This document shows, piece by piece, positions 34,220 to 43,981 of a DNA stretch of 64,000 bases (positions are counted from its first letter, which is position 1; each line of letters starts with the position of its first letter). Origin of the DNA: Deltaproteobacteria bacterium (GTDB taxonomy: Bacteria; Bdellovibrionota; Bdellovibrionia; Bdellovibrionales; JAMPXM01); contig JAFLCB010000006.1 in the NCBI GenBank assembly GCA_017302795.1, forward strand, positions 227,300 to 291,299, written 5' to 3'. The position numbers and the translations under genes are program-made. The notes below the pieces were generated by a model. The model saw nothing but the letters and a program-made list of their open reading frames with translations. It was not told the DNA's origin and did not search any database.

Positions 34220-35011
34220 TTAGCCCCGTTTTGAAGCAGATTTGTCGGAACGGTTTCCAGAGCGGTAGAGCTTGATTGCCTGTTCGATCTGAGAAAGCTC
34301 TGTATTGAGATAGCCTTTGGCATTGCCAGCACTTCCATGAAATCGCGTCAGACGCTCGCGAGCTTCTTCGTAACGACCTTGCTTCATGAGGATGCGGACA
34401 ATCGCGCCAGTGGCAGCAATTGGAAGTTGATCGGGCCGCGCTTCGATTGAAAGCTCCATTAAACGGAGTGCTTCAACATCTTGACCAGCTTGCTCGAGGA
34501 GTTGTCCATAAAGCAAAGCGGCCTCACCGTTTTTGCCACCCGCATTGATGTACGTTGCGAAGGTCGACATAGCCGTTTGAGTTTCTTGATTTCGCAGCTG
34601 TAAGCGCGCAAGTTTCGCCAAAGCTTCAATGTCACGATTGTTCCGGAAATTTTCGATGTACGCATCTCGCGCACAAGTTAGCTTGCCGAGATCGGCGCAC
34701 ATTTGCGCGAGCTCATCGTAACCACCCTTGGAAAGCATGCCGGTCCATTGACCGACTTTCAGCGTAGGAATCGAGAATGCATGGGCGCCCCAAGACAGCA
34801 TATGTGCCGTTATAAGGAGAATGGCCACGGTGGCTGTGATCATGGCGACGATGGATTGATTTTCAGATTTGATCCTTGCCCGTGCCTGCGCTTTGCTCTC
34901 GTACCATCCGCAGCGTGTGCACACGGCTAGGCCGCCGGCTTGAATATTTCCGCTCATGATCCCCGTATGTAGATCGCTGTTGCATCGCGGGCATTGACTG
35001 TAATGGGCCAT
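34220..35011 (-). CDS. Zinc-ribbon, single-helix membrane protein with TPR repeats
   Basis: A 263-residue protein. A zinc ribbon occupies residues 7-34 (CPRC ... CTRC), a membrane helix about 54-73, and TPR-like helices fill 90-250, including EALRLMELSIEARPDQLPIA and GRYEEARERLTRFHGSAGNA. TPRs point to a protein-binding scaffold. The ribbon would face the cytoplasm. It is 152 bases upstream of the lytic transglycosylase gene on the same strand, so it may head the group or have its own transcript. Function unknown. Confidence 0.75.
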   Translation of the reverse strand: MAHYSQCPRCNSDLHTGIMSGNIQAGGLAVCTRCGWYESKAQARARIKSENQSIVAMITATVAILLITAHMLSWGAHAFSIPTLKVGQWTGMLSKGGYDELAQMCADLGKLTCARDAYIENFRNNRDIEALAKLARLQLRNQETQTAMSTFATYINAGGKNGEAALLYGQLLEQAGQDVEALRLMELSIEARPDQLPIAATGAIVRILMKQGRYEEARERLTRFHGSAGNAKGYLNTELSQIEQAIKLYRSGNRSDKSASKRG

Positions 35012-35185
35012 GGGTTCAACTCCTATTTAGTCGCGCTAGATGGCGCAACCGTCGGTGTAAACAGAGCAACCCCAGGACCAGGGTCCAGCTCTGCCTTGTT
35101 CGAGGGCGGGAAAAGGCTTTGGAAAGTCTTTCTTTCGACGCATGGTCCAGTGACGAATTCTGGCCAGGTGTTTGATCCTTAGGCC

Positions 35186-36436
35186 ATGAATATCGATTTT
35201 CGAGCCTTTCGATACTTAGCTATACTTTCTGTTGCAGCGCTGCTTCTCGCTGGACCTAACGAGGCCGTGGCGAAAAAAAGGCGAGTGAAGCCCAAGCTGC
35301 CTGCCGTCGTTGCAAATGAAGTAAAACTTCCCTCGGAATTCGTGAACGAGCGAGTGACAAAGGTACTTCGGGAACTCAAAGGACGGCCGCCCCGATTGCG
35401 AAGTACGCAGCAACCCGTTGCCGTAAAAACACCGATCTGGTCGTCGAAATCACAATGGTTGAACAGCATCTACGGTCGCGGACTTGTGGATAGTTCGAAG
35501 GCATCGGGCTTTTTATCCGACAAATTGCTTTTCTATGAGATCGCGAAACGTGAGCTCGGCGTTAATGCCGACAGGTTTCTCGTAAAAACAGTGGGCCTCC
35601 GAGACTTTTTAGTGCGCGAAGGTTTGGTCGATGCTTCTGGACGAATCATTGCCGACGGGGATCAGATTGAATCCAAGCTTTACCAAGCTTTTCCGACTGG
35701 TTTTGTGGCAAGGCCTGCCGTAGGTGTTGCGCCGCGCGAGACCGGTCGTGGGTTGTTCCGCGACTCAGACGGATTCGTAGCAGAACTCATTCAGTCGGAC
35801 ACCTTTCTCTACCGACCTGATCACCGAAAACGCCCAGTTAGAAGTACCGTGCTAGATGAGATCGCCAGCGGTGAAGCGGTTGTTTTGCAAGAGGACATCC
35901 TTGCGAAGCGTGCGGTCGAGAGGGGATCGCGAGCGGGCGATGCGACGAGCGGCTGGCGCGAAGTCCGCATCCACACTTATGAGGGGCGGGTCGTGTCGGA
36001 TGCGAAACCTAACTTCTGGGTCCGAGATGATAATTTGTCTGAGAAAGAAATTTTAGAAGCGCAGAAGTTTGTTGCGGATTTTTTGCGACAGCTTTCACCG
36101 CAGCTGTTGAATCGCCAGGCTTGGAGCGTGGATGTTCTGCTGCTAGATGACGCGGTTCAAGCTGTGCCAGGAAGTGGCGCGATCGAAATGAAGATCGCAG
36201 ATATCGTGACAAATCGGGGACGACGCGGTGGTTGGTCAGGCTACCTCGATCAACCTCGAGTCATCGGGGCCTACACTCGGCACTTCGAAGCTCACGCGGG
36301 TGTTAAATTTGTCGGAATTGGCGGTCATGTGCTTCGCCAAAATGCAGGTAACTATTTTTCGTACTGGGGACTTCGCATCGATCGCTCGCGACCTGGGTTA
36401 GACAAAGTTTTGGCGTGGATTCCGCCATGGCCCTGA
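35186..36436 (+). CDS. Secreted protein of unknown function, weak ATP-grasp-like features
   Basis: A 416-residue protein with a signal peptide (about 1-29, cut near EAVA-K). The middle and end recall ATP-grasp enzymes: PTGFVARPAVGVAPRETGRG (glycine loop-like), AVVLQEDIL, a WREVRIHTYEGRVVSDAKPN stretch and SVDVLLLDD. These similarities are general and a secreted ATP-grasp enzyme would be odd, so the assignment is weak. The PilZ gene starts one base after its stop, so the two are cotranscribed. Confidence 0.6.
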   Translation: MNIDFRAFRYLAILSVAALLLAGPNEAVAKKRRVKPKLPAVVANEVKLPSEFVNERVTKVLRELKGRPPRLRSTQQPVAVKTPIWSSKSQWLNSIYGRGLVDSSKASGFLSDKLLFYEIAKRELGVNADRFLVKTVGLRDFLVREGLVDASGRIIADGDQIESKLYQAFPTGFVARPAVGVAPRETGRGLFRDSDGFVAELIQSDTFLYRPDHRKRPVRSTVLDEIASGEAVVLQEDILAKRAVERGSRAGDATSGWREVRIHTYEGRVVSDAKPNFWVRDDNLSEKEILEAQKFVADFLRQLSPQLLNRQAWSVDVLLLDDAVQAVPGSGAIEMKIADIVTNRGRRGGWSGYLDQPRVIGAYTRHFEAHAGVKFVGIGGHVLRQNAGNYFSYWGLRIDRSRPGLDKVLAWIPPWP

Positions 36437-36437
36437 T

Positions 36438-36725
36438 ATGGAGAAGTTAACACCGCGTCGTTTTCCTAGATTCGCCACCGATGTTGCATGCCGTTTTCGC
36501 ACCGAGGGAACTTTTCAGTGGCAAGAAGGCGAACTCGTGAATCTCAGCAAGGGCGGGGTTTGCTTAAAGGCTAAATCGCCGCCAGCAAAAGACGAGACAA
36601 TTGAACTTGAAATGGATTTACTTTCGGAAAAAGGCGAGTGGCGAAAACGCCGGTTGAGGGCGAAAGTAATTTGGAAACGCGGAAAACGTGCTGGTCTCGG
36701 ATTTTTACCGGCATCGAAGTTCTAG
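36438..36725 (+). CDS. PilZ-domain protein
   Basis: A 95-residue single-domain PilZ protein. The c-di-GMP binding features are RRFPRF near residue 7 (RxxxR) and NLSKGGVCLKA near 33 (N/DxSxxG). Small PilZ proteins act as c-di-GMP adaptors, often on motility or secretion. Coupled to the secreted protein upstream and convergent with the PAS-ATPase gene nine bases away. Confidence 0.88.
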   Translation: MEKLTPRRFPRFATDVACRFRTEGTFQWQEGELVNLSKGGVCLKAKSPPAKDETIELEMDLLSEKGEWRKRRLRAKVIWKRGKRAGLGFLPASKF

Positions 36726-36734
36726 CAGACAGAC

Positions 36735-37850
36735 CTAGTCGGAACTGATTTTTCCCCGAAAAGTTTTCGGCACTTGGGCGACAAGGCGCGTGTTTTTTGA
36801 ATAGTGGTCTAGGCGAAGTCCGCCGTGATGCCACTCGGCCGCCGAGCGTGCCAACGTCAAGCCCAGCCCGGAAGCAAGCTCCGGTCGCGTGGAAAAAAAA
36901 GGCTCAAATATTTGGCCCCGATGAATCAACGGGACTCCAGGCCCCGAGTCACTTATAGCAAAAAAGATTGAATGATCATCTTCGAAAAACTCAAAGCGGA
37001 TCCAAGGTTGTCCATTCGTTGAGCTGTTTGATAGCGCTGCATCGAGCGCGTTTTCAAAAAGCGAATCCATCATTAGGATTAACAGCGGTTCGCTTCCTTC
37101 CATTACCGAGGCTGGACCCATTGGAGCCAGATCAGGTCCAATCCACCTCACACCTTTTCCTTCGATCAATGGACGCCATTTTTCCGAAATTTTCGACATG
37201 AGCATGATCGACGAGAATTCTTCCGCCGGAAGCTGACTTAAATCACTGCCAAACAAGCTAGAAAGAATTCTGTCAGCCAGAAGGCGCTTTTGCCGCTCAG
37301 CTTCTGCTTTCTCGTGAGTATCATTTTCTGCCAGAAACCACATCGAGTCGGAATGCTGCGGCTGACCAGGAATTTGCGTACGGGAAACGGCAACCTTTAA
37401 ATAAATCCAGCGCATTTCCCCATCGCGATCAATCACTCTAAAGTGCGAACGGAATGAGTTGTCTATGCGCGCAGCTAACATAGCCAGCAAACGGTCGCGG
37501 TCGTCCGGGTGAACATGTAAAGTGAATCCGAACCGTCCTTCATCAAGACAGCTGGGATCAACATTGAAAACGCTTTCGAAGGTCTTGGTTACCTCGGGAG
37601 TTATCTCTGTTCGGCCAGAGCGCAAGTCAAGTCTCCATACACAGGAGCCGAGGGCAGCCAACGCTCCCCAGGGAGAATCAGAGGGTCGAGCGGAGTGTAG
37701 TTCAACAACATGGTTGTTGCCGCTTCTTGGTGAAGACGATGGCTGATTGGTGATTTGATTCGCAACGCGAACCACAGCCGTATTATCGCCGGTCGAAAGA
37801 AAGGATGATTTAGATTTCAGTGGTGTTTGCCCCATGCCTGATAGTCTCAT
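36735..37850 (-). CDS. PAS domain protein with a HATPase_c domain, no obvious phospho-His
   Basis: A 371-residue protein. A PAS_3-type domain occupies about 55-165 (CVWRLDLRSGRTEITPEVTK, FTLHVHPDDRDRLL, FRVIDRDGEMRWIYLKVAVS). The ATPase domain (about 255-365) has an N-box FENALDAALSN, a G1 box ISDSGPGVP and a G2 region ASGLGLTLARS, as in histidine kinases. Between them no HExxxP-type dimerisation/phosphoacceptor helix can be recognised, so it may be a divergent kinase, a histidine-less ATPase regulator or a pseudokinase. No membrane segment is present, so it senses cytosolic signals. No response regulator is adjacent. Confidence 0.78.
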   Translation of the reverse strand: MRLSGMGQTPLKSKSSFLSTGDNTAVVRVANQITNQPSSSPRSGNNHVVELHSARPSDSPWGALAALGSCVWRLDLRSGRTEITPEVTKTFESVFNVDPSCLDEGRFGFTLHVHPDDRDRLLAMLAARIDNSFRSHFRVIDRDGEMRWIYLKVAVSRTQIPGQPQHSDSMWFLAENDTHEKAEAERQKRLLADRILSSLFGSDLSQLPAEEFSSIMLMSKISEKWRPLIEGKGVRWIGPDLAPMGPASVMEGSEPLLILMMDSLFENALDAALSNSSTNGQPWIRFEFFEDDHSIFFAISDSGPGVPLIHRGQIFEPFFSTRPELASGLGLTLARSAAEWHHGGLRLDHYSKNTRLVAQVPKTFRGKISSD

Positions 37851-37913
37851 CGGTTTTATTCCGTTGGGACTTGTGTCTCAATGTGACTCAAATCGAAAAT
37901 ATTTGCAGTTCAC

Positions 37914-38864
37914 TTAGGGTTCGAAGCACCCAAGACGTGGCCATTGAAGTTGGCTACCAGAGGACTCGACAATTCCAGAGTCGGTGGCCGCGAGGCCAGT
38001 TTCAAATTGCTCGCCGGCCGCGTTCGCCTGCATTGTCCAAGTGCCATTTGGTCTTGTGCAAGTGCCCGGGGACTCTATTCCCTTTAACAAAACCTCAGAG
38101 TCCGCTTTCATTTGGTATTCACCCGAAGCCCAAGCCGTCAGCCGTTCACCACCTCGACCATAAAGACTTCCTTTAAATGTCGTTACAAGGCCCGGTTGAA
38201 AATGCAATTGACCGGCCTTCCCGATTAACATTCCAGTCGTTGTGGCGGTCCAATCAGAACCCAGCTGGCCAGGTCGAACATTTTTCTTGATCACTTGAGA
38301 CTTGATTCGCACCCGTGCTGCGAAATCTTGAATAGTTGAAGTCGCTGTCATTGTGAGCGTCGTGGTTCGTCGAACCTGAAGTGTGTGGGCTTTCGAACGC
38401 GGTTCAATATCGTCAAAAATACGAATTTCAAATTTTCCTGTTGTGGTTAAGACCCGCGTGTTTCGATCGAAGTCCGTCGTTTCTATTCCTTCAATTTCCG
38501 TTTTTCCCGATTCCGTCGATTCCATCCCGCAGCGCCAGCGAGTTTCCCATTCGGATCCCGTGATTCGTTTGGATGTTTGGCAGTTGGCGTAAGGATTCGA
38601 TCCTTGAGAATCTGAAAAACCAAATAGCGGTCGTAAAGAGCGTTCGATACGACTGATCTCGTTGATCGTTTCTGATGCAACCCGAACGGCACTTACCCGC
38701 GACGGCTTCATTTGGGGCGTTTTCGCGGTATCAGGAATTTTCGCGGGGTTATCGGAGGCTGGTTGGCAAGCAACCGCTCCAACACTGATTGCTACTACTG
38801 TCATGATGGCAACAAACCGGTATGCAAAATATTCGGGCTCAAATTTCGTGTTGTTTATGGCCAT
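37914..38864 (-). CDS. Lipoprotein of unknown function
   Basis: A 316-residue protein from the ATG at 38864, with a hydrophobic helix and a lipobox VGAVAC (cysteine near residue 33) for outer or inner membrane anchoring. The body is rich in Thr and Ser and predicted mostly beta (TLQVRRTTTLTMTATSTIQD). Cysteines late in the chain (TCTRPNG, LGCFEP) may pair. I recognise no family. The frame remains open to 39080, but those codons overlap the hemA promoter region and look non-coding. Confidence 0.7.
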   Translation of the reverse strand: MAINNTKFEPEYFAYRFVAIMTVVAISVGAVACQPASDNPAKIPDTAKTPQMKPSRVSAVRVASETINEISRIERSLRPLFGFSDSQGSNPYANCQTSKRITGSEWETRWRCGMESTESGKTEIEGIETTDFDRNTRVLTTTGKFEIRIFDDIEPRSKAHTLQVRRTTTLTMTATSTIQDFAARVRIKSQVIKKNVRPGQLGSDWTATTTGMLIGKAGQLHFQPGLVTTFKGSLYGRGGERLTAWASGEYQMKADSEVLLKGIESPGTCTRPNGTWTMQANAAGEQFETGLAATDSGIVESSGSQLQWPRLGCFEP

Positions 38865-39066
38865 CTGGTTCTCAGTCCTTTGTTGTCCAAAATTTCGACA
38901 TTTCTGCCTCAGTTTGTCACGATTCTTCTGCAAGAAGCGGCAATCCATGACACTTCTGTGACACAGGTGCGTTCTCGAATCGCTATCCTCATTATTGATC
39001 CCTAATGCTACTTTCGGCTGCGGGGACTGATTCTGATCTGATAAAATGGACAGTGATGGAGAGTGC

Positions 39067-40101
39067 ATGTTCGGTGCCATTCAACTAAAAATGCTTCACG
39101 TAAAAAATGGCGAGGTTCCCCGTAATGGCGCAAGCGATGTGCGCGATCTATTGGAGTTGGTCTCCGCAGGACCGCATTTCCGGTGGGACACGTGCCTCCG
39201 TACAATCGCTATTTTTCCTGAGCAAGCGAGCGGTGATTCGACATCGGAAGGTTCCGAGATCCTCACTGGGGAAACTGCTTACGAAAAGCTCTTGGAGCTA
39301 ATTTGTGGTCTTCATTCACCCTTGGTTGGAGAAACAGAGGTCTTTGGACAATTCAAAGATGCAGTTCAAAAATTTCAACGCGAGAACAATTCCGTTAACG
39401 AGGGACTTTCCTCGGCTTTCCGTCAAGCATTTCGTGCATGGTCAAATGGGCTGCTAGAAGATGCAAAACAGATTCGAAGAAACCATCTGCAAGACATTGG
39501 CAGTCAAAGTTATGGAAGTCTTGTTCGTCGAGAACTTCGAGACTTGGGCTCGGCCTCGATCGACATCCTAGGCGCAGGTCGCCTCGTTGCCGACATCTTG
39601 CCCTGGATATCGAAGCCTTGGATTTCGAAAAAAACGGAACGCGTTTCCAATAGCTTGACGATCCACTGTCGGGATCTTGCGAAAGCTCAACAGACGCTTG
39701 CTGGTTATATAGCACCTGGATCGTCTTTTTTGTTGGAACCTCTCGCGCTAAACAAAGGAAAATTTGGGAGCACCAATAGTCCGAGTCACAATTCGAATTT
39801 ACCTCGGGTGTTGTTGATAGCGGCCCCCATGAGTGGGAGTGAAATTCAAAACTGGATGAAGGAGCGCGGTCGCAATTTTGAACTTGTGCTTGATCTTCGA
39901 GGTGAAAGTCGCGGAGATCTTTTAGATCTCGCAGCAGGTGTGGGTCGTTACGTTTCCTTGGAAGAGTTCTTTCAAGCTATTAACGAAACAAAACTCATCG
40001 CAACGAAACGGCGGGAAGCTGCTTTAAGCGCCGTCAGAAATCGCCGCGAGGAGCGCGAAACGATGGCTTATCATCGTCCTTTTGGCTGGGATGATGTATG
40101 A
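39067..40101 (+). CDS. hemA: Glutamyl-tRNA reductase, short divergent form
   Basis: A protein of about 344 residues making glutamate-1-semialdehyde, the first step of the C5 heme route. The signature GLHSPLVGETEVFGQFKDA (82-100) is clearly GluTR-like, the presumed catalytic cysteine is in RWDTCLRTIAIF (about 43), and the Rossmann motif is ILGAGRLVAD near 167. It is about 80-100 residues shorter than E. coli HemA; the C-terminal dimerisation domain is reduced. I prefer the ATG at 39067 for its GGAG; an ATG at 39046 adds seven residues. The stop overlaps hemC (ATGA). Confidence 0.85.
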   Translation: MFGAIQLKMLHVKNGEVPRNGASDVRDLLELVSAGPHFRWDTCLRTIAIFPEQASGDSTSEGSEILTGETAYEKLLELICGLHSPLVGETEVFGQFKDAVQKFQRENNSVNEGLSSAFRQAFRAWSNGLLEDAKQIRRNHLQDIGSQSYGSLVRRELRDLGSASIDILGAGRLVADILPWISKPWISKKTERVSNSLTIHCRDLAKAQQTLAGYIAPGSSFLLEPLALNKGKFGSTNSPSHNSNLPRVLLIAAPMSGSEIQNWMKERGRNFELVLDLRGESRGDLLDLAAGVGRYVSLEEFFQAINETKLIATKRREAALSAVRNRREERETMAYHRPFGWDDV

Positions 40102-41690
40102 AGCTGGTGTTGGCCGCTAGGCAATCAGATCTTGCGCGGCTGCAGGCTTACGAAACCGGACGAGCCCTCGAAGAAGCTGGTCGCAAACAGTCCAAGAACA
40201 TAAAAATAGAATACCGATTTCGGTCTTCACTCGGGGATCAACGAGGTGACGATCCACTTTGGAAAATGCCCGAGAAGGGCGTCTTTACGGAAGACTTTCT
40301 GAATGATCTAGAGTCAGGCAACGTGGATTTGGTTGTTCATTCGTGGAAAGACCTTCCTGTCGCCGAACGGCCCTCAACACTCATCGCTGCAACTCTCGAC
40401 CGCGCCGACGTTCGGGACGTAATTCTTGTCCGAAAGGACCATTGGGAGGCACGGAAGCTTGGAAGTGAATCAGGTCCGTTTCGCATTCTGACCTCCTCGC
40501 CGCGTAGGACATATTGCCTGGAACAAGTTCTAGAGTGGGCGCTTCCATGGTCCCAGTGCAAAGCGGGGCGGCCGCAAATGGAGTTTGTTCCGGTGCGGGG
40601 CAATATTGCAACTCGAGTGGGAAAGATTGGCCAGGCTCACGCGTTGGTGGTTGCGAAAGCCGCTTTGGACCGTCTTTTGGAAAGCGCTAGATATCAGGAT
40701 ATCGATCCGGCGTTTGCACACTCCGCCGAAGAGCTCAGGAACGCGGTTAAGAATTTGAATTTTGTTGTCCTGCCGCTTTCTATGATCCCGACGGCGGCCG
40801 CGCAAGGAGCACTTGCAATTGAGGTGCGCAAAGATCATCACGAGCTACTTGAGCTTTGTCGCCTTATTGATAGCTCCCGCGATCGTGAATGCGTCGAAGA
40901 AGAGCGCAATATTTTGGCCAGCTACGGCGGTGGATGTCATCAAAAGATTGGTGTCACGATTCTCAAGCGCGATTACGGCAAAGTTAAATTTTTACGAGGC
41001 CTAACAGATGCCGGAATCCGATTGGAAACGGCCAGTATACAAAGCTCTCGCTCGCAAAGGTTTTCCCCCGCCGTCGTCTGGGCAGGCGAGGGGATTCACA
41101 TCGAGCGAAAGAGCTTGCCTCTTCAAGAAATTCAAAAAAATCTTCAACATTTTCTCGATGAAGCCGGTTCTGTCGTCGGATACTTTGTCGCACGAAATGA
41201 AGCTTTGCCTGCAGATTTGTTTACCGAGGGAAAGTGCGTCTGGACGGCGGGACTGACAACTTGGAAAAAGCTGACGGCACGAGGCGTTTGGGTTCATGGA
41301 AGCAGCGAGGGTTTAGGCGAGGACGAGTTCCCGAAAATTGAAACTTTGCTTGGGCGCAAAATGAAATGGACGCGCCTCACGCATCAAGATGCGATTGGTG
41401 CTGATTTACACTCTGTATCAACCTACAAAGCGACGTACACTTTGACTCAGCCGGAACTTTTGGAGGGTGCAAAGGTGTATTTCTGGAAAAGTACTGGGCA
41501 CTTTAAAACTGTCTTTGAAGCAGCGCCGCAATTGTTCAAACCACATTTCGCCTTGCATGCTGTGGGTCCTGGGCGGACTCTCGGTTTTGTGAAGGCGCAT
41601 TTGAGATCGAACGGTTGGACGGATGAAAACTTAACCGAGGGGCTCCTCGTCGTACTCAATGAAAGAGAACTTACCCGTGAATTCGTATGA
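40098..41690 (+). CDS. hemC: Hydroxymethylbilane synthase fused to a HemD-like domain
   Basis: A 530-residue protein. Residues 1-310 are porphobilinogen deaminase: [14 protein letters not shown] at the start, HSWKDLP (81-87) with the catalytic Asp, SSPRR (133-137), RGNIATR (167-173) and GGGCHQKIG (277-285), whose Cys 280 anchors the dipyrromethane cofactor. Residues about 345-530 resemble uroporphyrinogen III synthase: [27 protein letters not shown] and [15 protein letters not shown], where the last is the usual GxxT-like loop. No separate hemD is seen in the cluster. It overlaps hemA by four bases and hemL by 32. Confidence 0.88.
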   Translation: MKLVLAARQSDLARLQAYETGRALEEAGRKQSKNIKIEYRFRSSLGDQRGDDPLWKMPEKGVFTEDFLNDLESGNVDLVVHSWKDLPVAERPSTLIAATLDRADVRDVILVRKDHWEARKLGSESGPFRILTSSPRRTYCLEQVLEWALPWSQCKAGRPQMEFVPVRGNIATRVGKIGQAHALVVAKAALDRLLESARYQDIDPAFAHSAEELRNAVKNLNFVVLPLSMIPTAAAQGALAIEVRKDHHELLELCRLIDSSRDRECVEEERNILASYGGGCHQKIGVTILKRDYGKVKFLRGLTDAGIRLETASIQSSRSQRFSPAVVWAGEGIHIERKSLPLQEIQKNLQHFLDEAGSVVGYFVARNEALPADLFTEGKCVWTAGLTTWKKLTARGVWVHGSSEGLGEDEFPKIETLLGRKMKWTRLTHQDAIGADLHSVSTYKATYTLTQPELLEGAKVYFWKSTGHFKTVFEAAPQLFKPHFALHAVGPGRTLGFVKAHLRSNGWTDENLTEGLLVVLNERELTREFV

Positions 41691-42966
41691 TTTATTTGAA
41701 CGATCGAAACGAGTCACACCTGGCGGTGTGCATTCTCCAGTTCGCGCATTCAAAAGTGTTGGTGGAACTCCTGTGTTTTTTAAATCGGCAAATGGTGCCG
41801 AGATGTTTTCGGTCGAGGGAAATCGATACATAGATTTCTGTCAAAGCTTTGGTCCACTTCTTTTGGGGCATCGGGACCCCGAGGTCATGGCGACCGTTCA
41901 GGAAACAATCGCACTTGCGTGGACGTTTGGCGCCTGTGAGCCATATTCACTTGATCTAGCGGAGTGGATCACAAAGCGAATTCCCTGGGTCGAGAAAATA
42001 CGCTTTGTGAATTCTGGAACTGAAGCAGTGATGAGTGCCTTGCGCGTGGCGCGAGCGGCGACGGGCAAAAATAAAATTCTGAAATTTGATGGATGCTATC
42101 ACGGCCATGTCGATTCGTTGCTTGTGAAAGCTGGAAGTGGTTTGGCGGGCGATGAAACTGCGAGCGACAGTGCCGGCGTCTCAAGTCAAACTGCCAATGA
42201 TACTATTGTCGCGCCTCTCGATGACGAAGAGGCGTTTGATCGGATTTTTGAAAGAAATAAGTCCCAGCTTGCGGCCGTGATCGTCGAACCATTGCCGGCA
42301 AACTACGGACTTTTAATTCAGCGCAAAGAACTTTTGCAAAAAATTGCCGCTCGCTGCCGCGAGGCAGGTGTGCTGCTGATCTTTGATGAAGTGATTTCCG
42401 GTTTTCGCGTGTGTTTAACCGGGATGGCCGGAATTCTTGGTATCGAGCCAGACCTGGTCACTTATGGAAAAATCATGGGTGGTGGATTTCCAGTCGGGGC
42501 TTACGGCGGTCGGCATCGGTATTTGGACTTAGTTGCGCCAAGCGGCCCGGTTTATCAAGCCGGGACTTTAAGTGCTAATCCGGTTGGAATGCGCGCGGGT
42601 CTTGCGACTTTGCAAAAGTGCGAGCGAGAAGGCGTTTGGAGCAACCTCGACGAAAGAGGCAACCAATTCGCCGCGAAACTTAATAGCGAATTTCAAGCGA
42701 AGTCTTTGAACCTACAGGTGGTAAATTTCGCCTCTATCTTTTGGATTCATCAGGCAGTTCCAACTCCGATTCGAAGTTTAAAGGATATTCCGAGCACGCA
42801 CGGGCCAGGGTTCAAAAAAGTTTTTCACGGAGCGCTTGAGCGCGGCGTATATTTGGCGCCTTCCGGATACGAGGTCGGCTTTATCGGTGCAGCACATACC
42901 CCAGCTCTTTTAGATGAGGCTATCGTAAAAATTGTCGCAGCCGCGGAAGCCGCCGCGTTCTCATGA
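41659..42966 (+). CDS. hemL: Glutamate-1-semialdehyde 2,1-aminomutase
   Basis: A 435-residue class III PLP aminotransferase-fold enzyme converting glutamate-1-semialdehyde to 5-aminolevulinate. The start region reads [20 protein letters not shown], typical of the family; [20 protein letters not shown] binds PLP phosphate, [11 protein letters not shown] carries the Asp, and the PLP lysine is K271 in [16 protein letters not shown]. Length matches the family. A GTG at 41677 is an alternative start that would shorten the overlap with hemC to 14 bases. Confidence 0.96.
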   Translation: MKENLPVNSYDLFERSKRVTPGGVHSPVRAFKSVGGTPVFFKSANGAEMFSVEGNRYIDFCQSFGPLLLGHRDPEVMATVQETIALAWTFGACEPYSLDLAEWITKRIPWVEKIRFVNSGTEAVMSALRVARAATGKNKILKFDGCYHGHVDSLLVKAGSGLAGDETASDSAGVSSQTANDTIVAPLDDEEAFDRIFERNKSQLAAVIVEPLPANYGLLIQRKELLQKIAARCREAGVLLIFDEVISGFRVCLTGMAGILGIEPDLVTYGKIMGGGFPVGAYGGRHRYLDLVAPSGPVYQAGTLSANPVGMRAGLATLQKCEREGVWSNLDERGNQFAAKLNSEFQAKSLNLQVVNFASIFWIHQAVPTPIRSLKDIPSTHGPGFKKVFHGALERGVYLAPSGYEVGFIGAAHTPALLDEAIVKIVAAAEAAAFS

Positions 42967-42993
42967 TTGAAGTTGGATGATTGAAGTTAAAGT

Positions 42994-43980
42994 ATGGAAA
43001 ACCGAGCACGAGTAGAAAGCACAGGCCTGAAACCTCTCGCCGCAAGTCGCCGACTTTCGGTGAAGCTCGTTCTTGCGGGTGTGTGGCTTGCGTTTAGTCT
43101 TGCGCTCGCATCATGGTGGATGGTTTTTGGACTCAATCAGCTCGAAGAAATGCGTGAACTAACGGCCGCCAACGCGCCAGACGAAAAGGCGGACGCTGCT
43201 TTCAAGCGCCAGCATCGAATGCTTCTCAGTGAGGGAGTCGTTTTGTTGGTGCTTCTACTGGGCGGAGGAGTTGCGATTTTGTACGGGATTCAAGTTGAAA
43301 GAAAGCGAGCGCGACAAGTTGAAGAGTTTTTCGCGTCGTTCACACATGATTTGAAAACCTCTTTAGCTAGCCTCCGAGTTCAAACCGAAAGTTTACGAGA
43401 TGATTTGACCGAACAGGGATCTGGAAGTGCGCGCCGGCTTCTTGATAGAATTATGGGTGATGCTGGTCGTTTAGAAACGCAACTTGAAAACGCTTTGTTT
43501 CTTGCAGATACCGAAACATCCGGTTTGTTGATCGAGTCCGTTGATTTAAAAAACCTGGTGGATGCGATCAGTCATCATTGGCCCAAAATGGCAATTGATG
43601 TCAGCGGCGCAAATCAGCGAGTTCTTGGCGATCGGCGTGCCTTGGAAAGTGTGGTTAGAAATCTTGCTCAAAATGCCAGCCGGCACGGACAGGCGACGAA
43701 GCTCTCGGTAGAGATTGAAAAGAAATCTGATTTTGTCGAAGTCAGTTTTCGGGATAATGGCCTCGGATTTAAAGGGGATCGCAGGCGACTCGGGATAATT
43801 TTTGATCGCCAAACGGGAACTAGCGGCAGCGGAATCGGCCTTTTTTTAGTGACGAAACTTGTCGAGCGTATGCAGGGTGAGGTTCGGTTAAAAAAGCCGG
43901 TTGACGCCGACAGCTCGCACGGCTTTGAAGTGACATTGCGTTTGCTTTCCGCGGACGTCAGTCCAGAGAGGCTAGATTGA
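42994..43980 (+). CDS. Sensor histidine kinase within the heme cluster
   Basis: A 328-residue membrane kinase. Two helices (about 23-46 and 79-98) flank only about 30 residues outside, too little for a usual sensory domain, so the signal may be sensed in the membrane. The H-box is FFASFTHDLKTSLASLR (H118), the N-box NLAQNASRHG, G1 DNGLGFKG and G2 GSGIGLFLV. It precedes its response regulator by one base and sits between hemL and hemE. Regulation of heme synthesis by iron, heme or redox state is an attractive inference only. Confidence 0.92.
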   Translation: MENRARVESTGLKPLAASRRLSVKLVLAGVWLAFSLALASWWMVFGLNQLEEMRELTAANAPDEKADAAFKRQHRMLLSEGVVLLVLLLGGGVAILYGIQVERKRARQVEEFFASFTHDLKTSLASLRVQTESLRDDLTEQGSGSARRLLDRIMGDAGRLETQLENALFLADTETSGLLIESVDLKNLVDAISHHWPKMAIDVSGANQRVLGDRRALESVVRNLAQNASRHGQATKLSVEIEKKSDFVEVSFRDNGLGFKGDRRRLGIIFDRQTGTSGSGIGLFLVTKLVERMQGEVRLKKPVDADSSHGFEVTLRLLSADVSPERLD

Positions 43981-43981
43981 A

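Noticed and set aside
36712..36770. Hairpin between the PilZ and PAS genes as terminator
   Set aside because: The stem is only five bases with an asymmetric inner loop, and it overlaps both stops; too weak to call.
38662..39005. Plus-strand frames of about 98 aa upstream of hemA
   Set aside because: They lie opposite the lipoprotein signal region and the hemA promoter, with no ribosome site.
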